A stretch of DNA of 55,000 nt from Neocallimastix lanati (nom. inval.) (GCA_016946835.1 JACVTC010000089.1:325001-380000), one strand, 5' to 3'; numbered from the stretch's first letter, positions 37,886-50,341 are shown. The notes: generated from the letters alone by a model not told the origin. Translations and numbers: made by a program.

Positions 37886-38888
37886 GGTCCATGAAAAAGA
37901 CCTTGAAGACAACGATCTCGAGGCAGAGAACCACCCAAACCTTAAGATTGTTCTTGCCAGGGTGGAAAAAAATAATTTAATAAATTATATGTAGGTTCTA
38001 AATTTTAAATTTTAACTTTTCTTCTTTTTTTAAGAAAAAAAAAAAAAAAACTTTTAAAACCAATTAAAAAATATATATATATATATATTATTAGGTCGTT
38101 TTAAAATTTCAATTATTAAATTATAATATTAATTTTCAATATTTTAATATTTAAAAATACAAAAAAAAAATATAATATAATATTCTATTACTAATTGTTA
38201 TCATTTATTTTTACATTATTTTATGTTATCAATTCTTATTAATTTTAAAAATATAATAGCCTTACCTTTTTACTTTATAATAAAAAGTTAACAATTAACT
38301 AAAGAATTTTATAAAAAAAATTCAAAAAATTTATGTTATATAATGAACAAAAACAAATTAAAATTTAAATGTTAAATATATCAATCAATATATTATAGTG
38401 TATTAACCACTCAAATTAAAATATATAATTAATAATTTATCCTATATATATATTTAACCAAAAAAGTTTATTAAAAGTAAAAATTATCAATTTATAGATA
38501 ACAAAACTTTATTTAATAATAAATCTAAAAATTAATGTTATCAAAAAAATATTTATTTATCAATTTATCCTTATCATTGTTGAATAAATCATATTTGGTA
38601 AGAGACTTAATTACATATATGTACATAAATACATAAATTTGTATGAATATGATTGGTTATATATTTTTTAAAATAGGAAATTTTTTTGATAATATTAGTA
38701 ATAATTAACTCTTATATATGTATATATTATATATAAATTATATTGAGATTCATAAATTATGTGATTAATACATTATATTAAGAAATGTATATAAACTTTT
38801 TTTATTTTCAAAAATAATTATTTCTTAGTATAATGTATTAACCACATAATTTTATTTAAACATGTAAGCATTATATTTTATATTTAAA
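37886..38888. other. Upstream flank of the tryptophan gene cluster
   Basis: The first 80 bp (to about 37966) are unusually GC-rich and may be the promoter/leader of the minus-strand cluster or a gene relic. The rest is AT-rich with an A-run near 38034-38050, a half-copy of the foldback arm near 38393-38417, and the full foldback element at 38754-38852. No further gene is seen. Confidence 0.6.
38754..38852. mobile_element. Foldback (MITE-like) hairpin, 33-bp arms
   Basis: The left arm 38754-38786 and the right arm 38820-38852 are inverted repeats matching at 31 of 33 positions; the two mismatches are transitions. They enclose a 33-bp spacer. A partial copy of one arm (TATTAACCAC context) lies near 38393-38417. 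The symmetry and a second copy suggest a small non-autonomous element or a transcribed hairpin. It carries no protein. Confidence 0.6.
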
Positions 38889-39583
<695 letters not shown>

Positions 39584-39584
<1 letters not shown>

Positions 39585-39903
39585 GTTAGCTTTATTAAAT
39601 TTAGATCTATAATAATATTCCTTATGGAATATGGTATACAAGGGAAATAAGTGTATGATCTATCTTTCGGCTTTAAATAAGTAATAAAGTCACATGTTAC
39701 AACATGCGTTTTCCATAACATAAAATAAATTAAAAATTAATTAAATAAATATTAAAAGATAATTAACATAGATTTATACAAGACGATAGATCATAATACA
39801 TTTAAGTAATCATTAAATATAAATAAATAAATACACATAAATATAAATAAATACTATAAATAAATAAATTAAATATATAGTTAAATTATGAGTGCAGTCA
39901 ACA
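39584..39903 (+). mobile_element. Solo LTR B in (ATT)n, 320 bp
   Basis: Starts TGTTAGCTTTATT and ends GCAGTCAACA (TG...CA), flanked on both sides by ATTAT inside the ATT array. It is different in sequence and length from LTR A, so it comes from another LTR family. It contains no coding sequence; one apparent minus-strand frame across it is mainly translated repeat. Confidence 0.68.
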
Positions 39904-40274
<371 letters not shown>

Positions 40275-40434
40275 AAGTGTCAAGATTCAGGAATAATTGA
40301 ATGTGGTGCATTTCGCCAATTTTTATAATACAAATTTCAATACGCCATTTAATTTTAATGTCTTGTAAAATTTTTTGTTAACGCCATAAAAAATTTTAAT
40401 AAAATTATATGTAAAAAAAATAAATGTATAAATA

Positions 40435-41115
40435 AATAAACAAACAAATAAATAAATAAATAAAGAATGTAATAAGTATATAAAATAAAAATAAATAGTA
40501 GAATTTAAATATAAAGTACAGATTGAATAAAATAAAATAAAATAAATAGTAGAAATATAAATATAAAGTACAGATTGAATAAAATAAAATAAAATAAATA
40601 TTTAATATTTCTTTTTATTAAAGAATATTACAGATCAATATTTTAGAAATGAAAATTTTTTACATTTTTATTGTATTCAATTGATGATGTAATTTAATAT
40701 ATAAAACAATATTATTGATTGTTAATAATCTCATTAAATATAAATGATTTTTTTGTTTTCTAACATATATAATTAAATAAAACATTTTATTTTTAAAAAT
40801 AAATTGTCTTTATTATTCTTTAATAAAAAATAATGTAAATATTTACTATATTTTATTTTACTTGTACTTTTATATTATTACATTCAATATTTATTTTATT
40901 TTATTTTATTTTATTCAATCTGTATTTATATTTATATTCTACTATTTATTTTATTTTATTCAATCTGTACTTATATTTATATTCTACTATTTATTTTATT
41001 TTATTTTATTCAATCTGTACTTATATTTATATTCCACTATTTATTTTATTTTATTCAATCTGTACTTATATTTATATTCTACTATTTATTTTATTTTATT
41101 TTGTATACTTGTACT
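40435..41115. repeat. TTTTA satellite units in inverted orientation around a 280-bp spacer
   Basis: Two units on the left (40490-40600: AAGTACAGATTGAATAAAATAAAAT) are the reverse complement of about four units on the right (40880-41110: TATTCAATCTGTACTTATATTTATATTCTAC). The same unit builds the 3.4-kb array at 45.6-49.1 kb. The arrangement sits immediately before the first Mutator-like transposase copy. Confidence 0.85.
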
Positions 41116-41262
41116 TATATTATTGCATTCTTTATTTATTTATTATTTTTTTTACAAATAATTGAAAAACTAATTTTTCAAAATAAGTATTTAGAATAAT
41201 ATTGGATAATTAATATAATAATTTTAATTATATAATTAAAAAATATTTATAAAAATATAGAA

Positions 41263-42290
41263 ATGGAAAAAAATCTTATTATTGATATAAGTGAGTCTAA
41301 CAAAGGAAAAAAATAAATTATTATTAATAAAAAATATAGATTTAATTTTTCATATATAAGAAAAGATAATTCCAAAGTTTATGTACAGAAATAAATGTAA
41401 ATCTTTTATTATTTTAAATGATAAGAAAGAAATCTTAAAATATGATAGTTCACATAATCATCCTGAAAAAGAATACGATGTATCTCTATTTATAATGAAA
41501 CATAAAATTAAAGATGGAATTGAAAAAAGTTCAATTCCTTATGGTATAAAAATAAAACCCCTATATAATAAAATTTCTAAAGAAATGTGATTTATACGTC
41601 CAGAATATAATTCAATTAAATACCAAATATCAAGAAATTTAAATAAAAACTACCATCCAATGTAACAACATTTACTGAAATTCCTAATAAATCTAAATAT
41701 TATAAACCAAAGTGAGGTGAAAATTTTATAATATTCAAAAAATATTAATTTAATAATTTTTCAATCTCCTTTTCAAGTAAAATCATTTAGGGAATATAAT
41801 GATGATATATTTGTTGATGGTACATTTTTTATTGCCTCTAAATTTAGTTATCAAATATTTATTACAAGAACTAACGCTAAAGAATTAGATAGTTTTTACA
41901 CTACTTCTTTTGCGATATTACAAAATAAAGAACAAGAAACATATAAAATATTTAAAAAATTATAAAAAAAAATGCTAATACATGTAACAATAATATTATA
42001 ATTTCAGAATCAATAGTTATTTAAATAATTTATTTCTAACAATACCATCTTATTTTGAATTAATAGATAAATTAAATGAACTTGAACATTTACCATATTA
42101 TGATTATCAATGAAAAATATGAGGAATTTAGAAAATAAAAAAAAGAGCAATAAATAAAGCTAATGAAATAAGTGTCTTAATAGAACGCTACAAAAATATT
42201 GAAACCAAGTTAATTGATGCTAAATATGATAGAAATAATACTATTAATTTGTGGTTTGATTGTTTAACTGATTTAAATAATAATTAAGAA
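41263..42290 (+). pseudogene. Mutator-like transposase pseudogene, copy A
   Basis: The frame starts at ATG 41263 and is homologous to copy B at 43.5-44.9 kb. It keeps part of an N-terminal FLYWCH/WRKY-like zinc region (KCKSFIIL..., SHNHPEKE), but the first zinc cysteine region is deleted near 41385. It has TAA at 41314 where copy B has a Gln codon, TGA at 41588 where copy B has Gly, and several other stops. The first catalytic Asp context is intact (IFVDGTFFIASKFSYQ near 41810). A deletion then removes the central DDE region, and the C-terminal part resumes near 42020 (PYYDYQ against SYNDYQ in copy B). Not functional. Confidence 0.82.
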
Positions 42291-42736
42291 ATGAGGAATA
42301 ACTAAACGAAATAATCAGAATTCTGTCATTCAAAAATTTAATTTATAAAGCTTATTAAATTTATACAGTTTAAATAAATATTCAAATACGTCTCTATAAT
42401 TAATAATTTTATCATTATAATTATTATTTTTTTTAATAACATTTAAGTAAAAGAATTATTATTAATAATATTTATATTTTTAATAACATTTATATTTTTA
42501 TATAATTTTTTTATTAATAGCATTTAAATAAAAGAATTAAAACCATAAAATCTAACCATTATATGATTTATTTAATTATTCACTTAATAATTAATTTAAA
42601 AATTGAAATAACAAAATAATACAATAAAATAATATTATGTAACATAATATAGCCATAGCCACAAATTTATCTATATCACGTGAAAATTGGCTTAATGTAA
42701 CCTCTCCTTAATTAAGAGTTACTTAATTATTCTAAA
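42291..42736. other. AT-rich flank left of the large Mutator-like element
   Basis: No gene is seen. The stretch includes the 3' flank of transposase copy A and the target sequence of the next element. If the right flank at 49375-49472 is a Copia LTR, the other part of that LTR should lie here on the minus strand, but beyond the target duplication the similarity to LTR A is not convincing by eye. Confidence 0.5.
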
Positions 42737-43166
42737 TTAAATGCGGGGAGTGTGCATTTCGAAAATTTTTATTACATAAATTTGTATTTTGTTGTATGGC
42801 TTAAATATTTTTAATTTTAAGCCACTTAATTTTATTAAAAATTTAATGAATAATAATTAATTAATTAAATAAATAAAATTACAATTCTCAAAAATTTTTA
42901 AACACGTAATCTTACGTGGGGCGTATAGCTAATTGTATCATATTTTGTGGCTTTTTTCTACAATTTTTAAAAAGCCATATATTCACAATATGGCGTGAAT
43001 AATAAATGTGGTGATATTTTATGACGAAAAATTATAAGCCACCAAGAATTTGGCGAAATTCAACTGGACGAAATTCAACTTTTGGCGAAATACAACACTT
43101 CAATAAATAATAATTAGGTTAGGTATTTCTATTTACCATTGAAAAATAAAATAAAAATAAATAAAC

Positions 43167-43291
43167 ATTTTATTTTTTAATGCTTAAAAAATAAAATAAA
43201 AATAAGAAATAAGAAAACTTTTTTTTTAAACATTGAAAAATAAAATAAAAATAAATAAACATTTTATTTTTTAAGCATTAAAAAATAAAAA
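43167..43291. repeat. Two perfect 13-14 bp palindromes with 3-nt loops
   Basis: ATTTTATTTTTTAA and its reverse complement flank TGC at 43167-43197. The same arms flank GCA at 43261-43290. Between them lies AAATAAAATAAAAAT simple sequence. They sit in the 5' part of the Mutator-like element, upstream of the transposase, and could form hairpins or be subterminal transposase-binding repeats. Confidence 0.7.
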
Positions 43292-43512
43292 AAATAAAAT
43301 AAAATAAAAAATAAAAAATAAAAATAAAAATAAATAAATAAAATAGTAAATAAAGAAATAATAAATAATTAATAATTAAATAATTATTTAAATAATTATA
43401 TAATTAATTAAAAAAAGGTTTATTATTTTAAATATTAAAAAAAAAAAAAAAGTTTCAAAGCATTTAAAAGTATATTTATTAAAATATTTTATTGAAAAAT
43501 TTTAATTATTAA

Positions 43513-44947
43513 TAGAAGACAATATAGAAATTGAAATAAGTGAAACAAATCGAGGAAATGAACAAATTATTATTAATAAAAAACACAAATTTAATTTTTC
43601 ATTTCAAAGGAAAGATAAATCAAAAATTTATAGATGCACTGAATATAAGACTTTAAATAAATGTAAATCTTTAATTATTTTAAATGATAAAAAGAAGGTT
43701 TTAAAATATGAAAGTTTACATAACCATCTCGAAAAGAAATTGATGTGTCTATATCAGTAGCAAAGCATAAAATTAAGAAAGAAATTAAGAAAAATTCAAT
43801 TCCTATGGATATAAAACCTAAACATATATTTAATGCCGTTTCTCAAGAAATGGGACTTATATGTCCCGAATATAGTACAATTAGATCCCAAATAATAAGA
43901 AATATAAATAAACAATTTCCTCCAAACATAAAAAGTTTTGATGATATTCCCATTGAATCAGAATATTATAAAACTAAAAGAAATGAAAATTTTATGATAT
44001 TTAAAAATACTGATCTAATAATCTTTCAATCACCATTCCAAGCATATTTATTTTCGAATTATCATAAAAATATATTTGCGGTACGGTACATTTTATGCAG
44101 CACCGAAATTTAGTTATCAGTTATTTATAACAAGAACTTATGTTGGGGAATTTAATATGTTTTACACTACTTCCATTTCTATATTAAAAAATAAAAAACA
44201 ATCTACATATGAAACATTATTTAAAGAAATAAAAAAAAATGCAAATAAATTTAGGAGTAATACATTAATTACTACAATTAATTTTCATTGTGATTTTGAA
44301 CAAGGTATATCTAATGCCGCAAAAAAAGTTTTTCCCAATATAAATATTAAATATTGTGTTTGGCATTACAAAAGATCATTAGAAAAACAAAAAAATATAT
44401 TATGTTATCATGAAGTGAAGAATAATAATGATGTATATATTTATTATAAAGCTATTTCGAACTTACCGTTTATAAACCCTAACTATATATTTGATATTTA
44501 TATTATAATAAAAAGAATTTGTCAAAAAAAAAGTATAATAATTTTCTGCAATTTTTAGAATATTTTAATAAAAATTATTTACTTAAGTATAATGTTAATA
44601 ATTGGAATTATTATGAAAATATAGAGCATTTAACAAACAATGCATCAGAATCTTATAATAGCTACTTAAATAATATATTTCCAAATAAACCTTTATTTTA
44701 TAAATTAATATATATATTAAAAGAAGAAGAAAAATTATCTTATAATGATTATCAAAGGAGAACTAAAGGAAATTGGAAAAAAAAGCAAAAAATATTTAGT
44801 GCAACTGATGAAATTAAAATTTTAATTGAAAATTACAAAAGTAAGGAAATAAATTTATTTTATAATGGATACAACAGAAATGAATTAATTAAATTAAGGA
44901 AAGAATGTTTAATTGATTTAAACGATATAAATATTAATTTAAAATAA
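43513..44947 (+). pseudogene. Mutator-like transposase pseudogene, copy B
   Basis: Nearly full-length DDE transposase split by three frameshifts near 43737, 44083 and 44535. The start lies near 43513, where ATA replaces the ATG seen in copy A. The N-terminal zinc-finger region (IYRCTEYKTLNKCKS ... HNH) is of FLYWCH/WRKY-like type. The first catalytic Asp (DGTF in copy A) is lost here at a frameshift. The second Asp lies in NFHCDFEQGISNAAKKVFP, followed by CVWHYKRS, and the Glu lies in TNNASESYNSYL. The last frame ends at TAA 44945. Codons are very AT-rich. It lies inside the element bounded at 42745 and 49374 and is probably its former transposase, now inactive. Confidence 0.85.
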
Positions 44948-45087
44948 ATAATCTTAATTTAAAAAAATGCTAGAAAAATACAGATTTATTTACCTATTGT
45001 GTTTATTTAATAATCTTAATAGAAATTATCTTTTAGTTATTTTTATTAAGTAATTTATAACTAAAACCGATTTATTTGATACTAGTT

Positions 45088-45212
45088 AAAATTTTATTAA
45101 TATCAATATCAATATTATATAATAATTTTATTAATATTAATATCAATATTATATAATTATAAATTTTATTAATATCAATATCAATATTATTATAAATTTT
45201 ATTAATATCAAT
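45088..45212. repeat. Tandem repeat ATTTTATTAATATCAATATCAATATTAT
   Basis: About four imperfect copies of a unit of 30-50 bp between the transposase pseudogene and the pentanucleotide satellite, inside the Mutator-like element. Confidence 0.8.
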
Positions 45213-45637
45213 ATACTTTTCAAAATTAATTATGTTATTAAAAATATTAAATTTAATAAAAGATTTTTATTATTTCATTAAAATTATAATTGTTATTATT
45301 ATATTTTAATAATAATTGATTCATATTGATCAAACATTATAAATATTACTATGCAAATAATTAATTATTTTAATAGGATCAATTATTCAACTCTTATTGT
45401 TTTAATTTTAATTCTTATATCATTTAAATTAATATATATATATATATATATCGTTTATGAAAATATGAATTATAAATAATTAAAATTATTTACTTTTCAT
45501 TTAAATTTTTTTATTTACTATAATAAAACATAATAATTAAAAGATAAACGTTATTATAACTAAATTTTTTTTTTTAGAAAAATAAATGAAAAAAAATTAA
45601 AATATTTAAGATTCCTATATATATAAAATAATTATTA

Positions 45638-48600
45638 TATTTTTTATTTTATTTTATTTTATTTTATTTTATTTTATTTTATTTTATTTTATTTTATTTC
45701 ATTTTATTTTATTTTATTTTATTTTATTTTATTTTATTTTATTTCATTTCATTTTATTTTATTTTATTTTATTTTATTTTATTTTATTTTATTTTATTTT
45801 ATTTTATTTTATTTTATTTTATTTTATTCAATCTGTACTTTCTAATTTAATATTTTACTTTTTATTTTATTTTATTTTATTTTATTCAATCTGTACTTTC
45901 TTATTTAATATTCTACATTTTATTTTATTTTATTTTATTTTATTTTATTTTATTTTATTTTATTTTATTTTATTTTATTCAATCTGTACTTTTTAATTTA
46001 ATATTTTACTTTTTATTTTATTTTATTTTATTTTATTTTATTTTATTTTATTTTATTTTATTTTATTTTATTTTATTTTATTTTATTTTATTTTATTTCA
46101 TTTTATTTTATTTTATTTTATTTTATTTTATTTTATTTCATTTTATTTTATTTTATTTTATTTTATTTTATTCAATCTGTACTTTCTTATTTAATATTCT
46201 ACTTTTTATTTTATTTTATTATATATATTTTTTTATTATATTATATTATATTTTATTTTATTTTATTTTATTTTGTTTTATTTTATTTTATTTTATTTTA
46301 TTTTATTCAATCTGTACTTTTTAATTTAATATTTTACATTTTATTTTATTTTATTTTATTTTATTTTATTTTATTTTATTTTATTTTATTTTATTTTATT
46401 TTATTTTATTTTATTTTATTTTATTTTATTTTATTTTATTTTATTTTATTTTATTTTATTTTATTTTATTTTATTTTATTTTATTTTATTTTATTTTATT
46501 TTATTTTATTTTATTTTATTTTATTTTATTTTATTTTATTTTATTTTATTTTATTCAATCTGTACTTTCTAATTTAATATTTTACTTTTTATTTTATTTT
46601 ATTTTATTTTATTTTATTTTATTTTATTCAATCTGTACTTTCTTATTTAATATTCTACATTTTATTTTATTTTATTTTGTTTTATTTTATTTTATTTTAT
46701 TTTATTTTATTCAATCTGTACTTTTTAATTTAATATTTTACTTTTTATTTTATTTTATTTTATTTTATTTTATTTTATTTTATTCAATCTGTACTTTCTA
46801 ATTTAATATTTTACTTTATATTTTATTTTATTTTATTTTATTTTATTCAATCTGTACTTTCTAATTTAATATTTTACTTTTTATTTTATTTTATTTTATT
46901 TTATTTTATTTTATTTTATTTTATTTTATTTTATTTTATTTTATTTTATTTTATTTTATTTTATTTTATTTTATTTTATTTTATTTTATTTTATTTTATT
47001 TTATTTTATTTTATTTTATTTTATTTTATTTTATTCAATCTGTACTTTTTAATTTAATATTTTACTTTTTATTTTATTTTATTTTATTTTATTTTATTTT
47101 ATTCAATCTGTACTTTCTTATTTAATATTCTACATTTTATTTTATTTTATTTTATTTTATTTTATTTTATTTTATTTTATTTTATTTTATTTTATTTTAT
47201 TTTATTTTATTTTATTTTATTTTATTTTATTTTATTTTATTTTATTTTATTTTATTTTATTTTATTTTATTTTATTCAATCTGTACTTTTTAATTTAATA
47301 TTTTACTTTTTATTTTATTTTATTTTATTTTATTTTATTTTATTTTATTTTATTCAATCTGTACTTTTTAATTTAATATTTTACTTTTTATTTTATTTTA
47401 TTTTATTTTATTTTATTTTATTTTATTCAATCTGTACTTTCTTATTTAATATTCTACATTTTATTTTATTTTATTTTATTTTATTTTATTTTATTTTATT
47501 TATTTATTTTATTTTATTTTATTTTATTTTATTTATTTTATTTTATTTTATTTTATTTTATTTTATTTTATTTTATTTTATTTTATTTTATTTTATTTTA
47601 TTTTATTTTATTTTATTTTATTTTATTTTATTTTATTTTATTTTATTTTATTTTATTTTATTTTATTTTATTTTATTTTATTTTATTTTATTTTATTTTA
47701 TTTTATTTTATTTTATTTTATTTTATTTTATTTTATTCAATCTGTACTTTCTAATTTAATATTTTACTTTTTATTTTATTTTATTTTATTTTATTTTATT
47801 TTATTTTATTTTATTTTATTTTATTTTATTTTATTTTATTTTATTTTATTTTATTTTATTTTATTTTATTTTATTTTATTTTATTTTATTCAATCTGTAC
47901 TTTCTAATTTAATATTTTACTTTTTATTTTATTTTATTTTATTTTATTTTATTTTATTTTATTTTATTTTATTTTATTCAATCTGTACTTTCTTATTTAA
48001 TATTCTACATTTTATTTTATTTTATTTTGTTTTATTTTATTTTATTTTATTTTATTTTATTTTATTCAATCTGTACTTTTTAATTTAATATTTTACTTTT
48101 TATTTTATTTTATTTTATTTTATTTTATTTTATTTTATTCAATCTGTACTTTCTAATTTAATATTTTACTTTATATTTTATTTTATTTTATTTTATTTTA
48201 TTCAATCTGTACTTTCTAATTTAATATTTTACTTTTTATTTTATTTTATTTTATTTTATTTTATTTTATTTTATTCAATCTGTACTTTCTAATTTAATAT
48301 TTTACTTTATATTTTATTTTATTTTATTTTATTTTATTCAATCTGTACTTTCTAATTTAATATTTTACTTTTTATTTTATTTTATTTTATTTTATTTTAT
48401 TTTATTTTATTTTATTTTATTTTATTTTATTTTATTTTATTTTATTTTATTTTATTTTATTTTATTTTATTTTATTTTATTTTATTTTATTTTATTTTAT
48501 TTTATTTTATTTTATTTTATTTTATTTTATTTTATTTTATTTTATTTTATTTTATTTTATTTTATTTTATTTTATTTTATTTTATTTTATTTTATTTTAT

Positions 48601-49060
48601 TTTATTTTATTTTATTCAATCTGTACTTTTTAATTTAATATTTTACTTTTTATTTTATTTTATTTTATTTTATTTTATTTTATTTTATTTTATTCAATCT
48701 GTACTTTCTAATTTAATATTTTACTTTTTATTTTATTTTATTTTATTCTATTCAATCTGTACTTTCTTATTTAATATTCTACATTTTATTTTATTTTATT
48801 TTATTTTATTTTATTTTATTTTATTTTATTTTATTTTATTTTATTTTATTTTATTTTATTTTATTTTATTTTATTTTATTTTATTTTATTTTATTTTATT
48901 TTATTTTATTTTATTTTATTTTATTTTATTTCATTTTATTTTATTTTATTTTATTTTATTTTATTTTATTTTATTCAATCTGTACTTTCTTATTTAATAT
49001 TCTACTTTTTATTTTATTTTATTTCATTTTATTTTATTTTATTCAATCTGTATTTTCTGT
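45638..49060. repeat. 3.4-kb (TTTTA)n satellite with TTCAATCTGTACTT punctuation
   Basis: ATTTT/TTTTA pentamer runs of varying length are interrupted roughly 28 times (counted by eye) by a conserved spacer: TTCAATCTGTACTTT, then CTAATTTAATATTTTAC or CTTATTTAATATTCTAC, then TTTTTATTTTA. Variants (TTTTG, TTTCA, ACTTTATATTTT) allow higher-order units to be traced. The array lies entirely within the Mutator-like element. Related units flank transposase copy A at 40.4-41.1 kb. No coding potential. Confidence 0.96.
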
Positions 49061-49374
49061 TGATAATATAAAAAAGGTATTAATGTATTAATAATAAATA
49101 ATAATATTTAAAATAAAATAAAAAAAATATAATTATTTTATATATGTAGTAATATATATATAATATATTTTTATTTAATTTTCTAAAAAAAATTTTTTAG
49201 TCATAATAAACGTTTGTCTTAATTATTTTTATTATTATTTAAAAATTTATTTATTCATTTATAATTTATTTATTCATTTATTTATTTATTACATTATAAT
49301 ACGCCATATTTTCCGAAATGCACTACAACAAAATACAAATTTATGTAATAAAAATTTTCGAAATGACACACCTC

Positions 49375-49560
49375 TTAAATGCTTTTATATTAGTATATTG
49401 TGGCTTATAAATACTACAATATGTTTCAATACATTTAAAGCTTATTTTTCATGTATTTCACATATTTTAACAATCCCCCTCAAGCCTAGTTTCTCCAAAA
49501 TAATAAAATAGGTTTGCTGGTGAATATGTGTGCTTCAGATTTCTAAGCTATTTAAATATA
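49375..49560 (-). mobile_element. Minus-strand Copia 3' end: polypurine tract and LTR fragment
   Basis: On the minus strand, sequence resembling the end of a Copia polyprotein (ILEKLGLRG) precedes a polypurine tract (TTGAGGGGGAT), then an LTR start TGTTAAAATATGTG at 49472 running to lower coordinates. The first 100 bp match solo LTR A at 39163. The LTR is cut at 49375 by the target duplication of the Mutator-like element, which therefore inserted into it. Confidence 0.68.
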
Positions 49561-49729
49561 TAAATATTTCAAAATTTCTAACTATAACTAAATTTTAATT
49601 AATTCATTAATAGAATTGTATATATTTGGTATAAAATATTTGCTAATTTTATCTAAGAGTTTAAATTATCATATTATAATTACGTTTTATGAAACGAATA
49701 AACTTTTAATATTTTTGGTACATTTTGAT

Positions 49730-50341
49730 TTTTAACAGTTATTATGGATTGGATACTCATCAGGTTTTACAACATCAAATATATTCTGGTAACTTCACTG
49801 GGATTCACGCCTTAATATAATGACAATACATGGTTTACCTCTTTTGGTTTTAAGTTTTACTGAAAACTCATGGCTTTACCCTCTAGCTTTTACGTCTTTA
49901 TATTTACAACTTTTTTTTCCATTTAAGGTTTTAAGTCATTCATTAATTATAACTATACCTCATTTACACTATATAATACTATTCTCTTTAATAAATCAGC
50001 TTAATTATATTCAAAAATATTTGATAATTACTAAGGAATGTTTTAGTAAAATGTCATTAGAATACACTAAAAAGGTCTTATGGATCAGAAACATGTTACA
50101 AGAATTATTTAATTTCAATAAGTCATTTAAAATATACACTGGCAACATAACTAACAAAACCAATATTGAGAAAGACGAAATTAACACAAAATTAAAAACA
50201 TATCGATACTAAATTTTTCTTTAATAAAGATAGTATAGATAAAGGTAAAATAATTTTAGATTATATTGTGTCAAAGGAAATGCTAGCTGATAGTTAACTT
50301 CGCAAAGTTTTTATAAATAAAAAACTAGTTTGAGAGGGGAG
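49730..50341 (+). pseudogene. Copia RNase H/C-terminal remnant with polypurine tract
   Basis: A plus-strand frame around 50040-50215 reads SLEYTKKVLWIRNMLQELFNF then KSFKIYTGN, matching the Copia RNase H region (EYxxxxxxxKExxWLRxLL; PxxIYCDN). Past a stop, an out-of-frame stretch resembles the terminal HIDIKxxFxxDxxxxGxI....VSxExxAD motif. The polypurine tract AGTTTGAGAGGGGAG ends at 50341. Reverse transcriptase is absent. The left half (49730-50030) is only weakly similar to this family. The residues preceding the motif at 49820 are not a separate gene. Confidence 0.72.

Larger units (their letters stand above)
42737..49382. mobile_element. Mutator-like element carrying a satellite; 8-bp TSD and about 55-bp TIRs
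   Basis: The direct repeat TTAAATGC flanks the element exactly (42737-42744 and 49375-49382). The termini 42745-42798 and 49318-49374 are inverted repeats: after a slightly variable GRGG..GTGTG end, a stretch of more than 40 bp from CATTTCGAAAATTT to GTATTTTGTTGTA is essentially identical. The element spans 42745-49374 (6.6 kb). It holds a MULE transposase relic at the left and a 3.4-kb (TTTTA)n satellite at the right. An 8-11 bp duplication and long TIRs are typical of Mutator-like elements. Inverted GTGCATTTCG-type motifs near 40301 and 43095 suggest that another, older element overlaps its left part. Confidence 0.82.

Noticed and set aside
37862-37966. Functional polyubiquitin gene on the plus strand
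   Set aside because: The resemblance is short and needs gaps, and no full ubiquitin unit can be read.
45638-49060. CRISPR array (regular repeats with spacers)
   Set aside because: The repeats are simple pentamers with a conserved, not unique, interspersed motif, in eukaryotic DNA with no cas genes.
49820-50212. Independent plus-strand gene of 130 residues
   Set aside because: Its C-terminal half is a Copia RNase H remnant followed by a polypurine tract and probable LTR.
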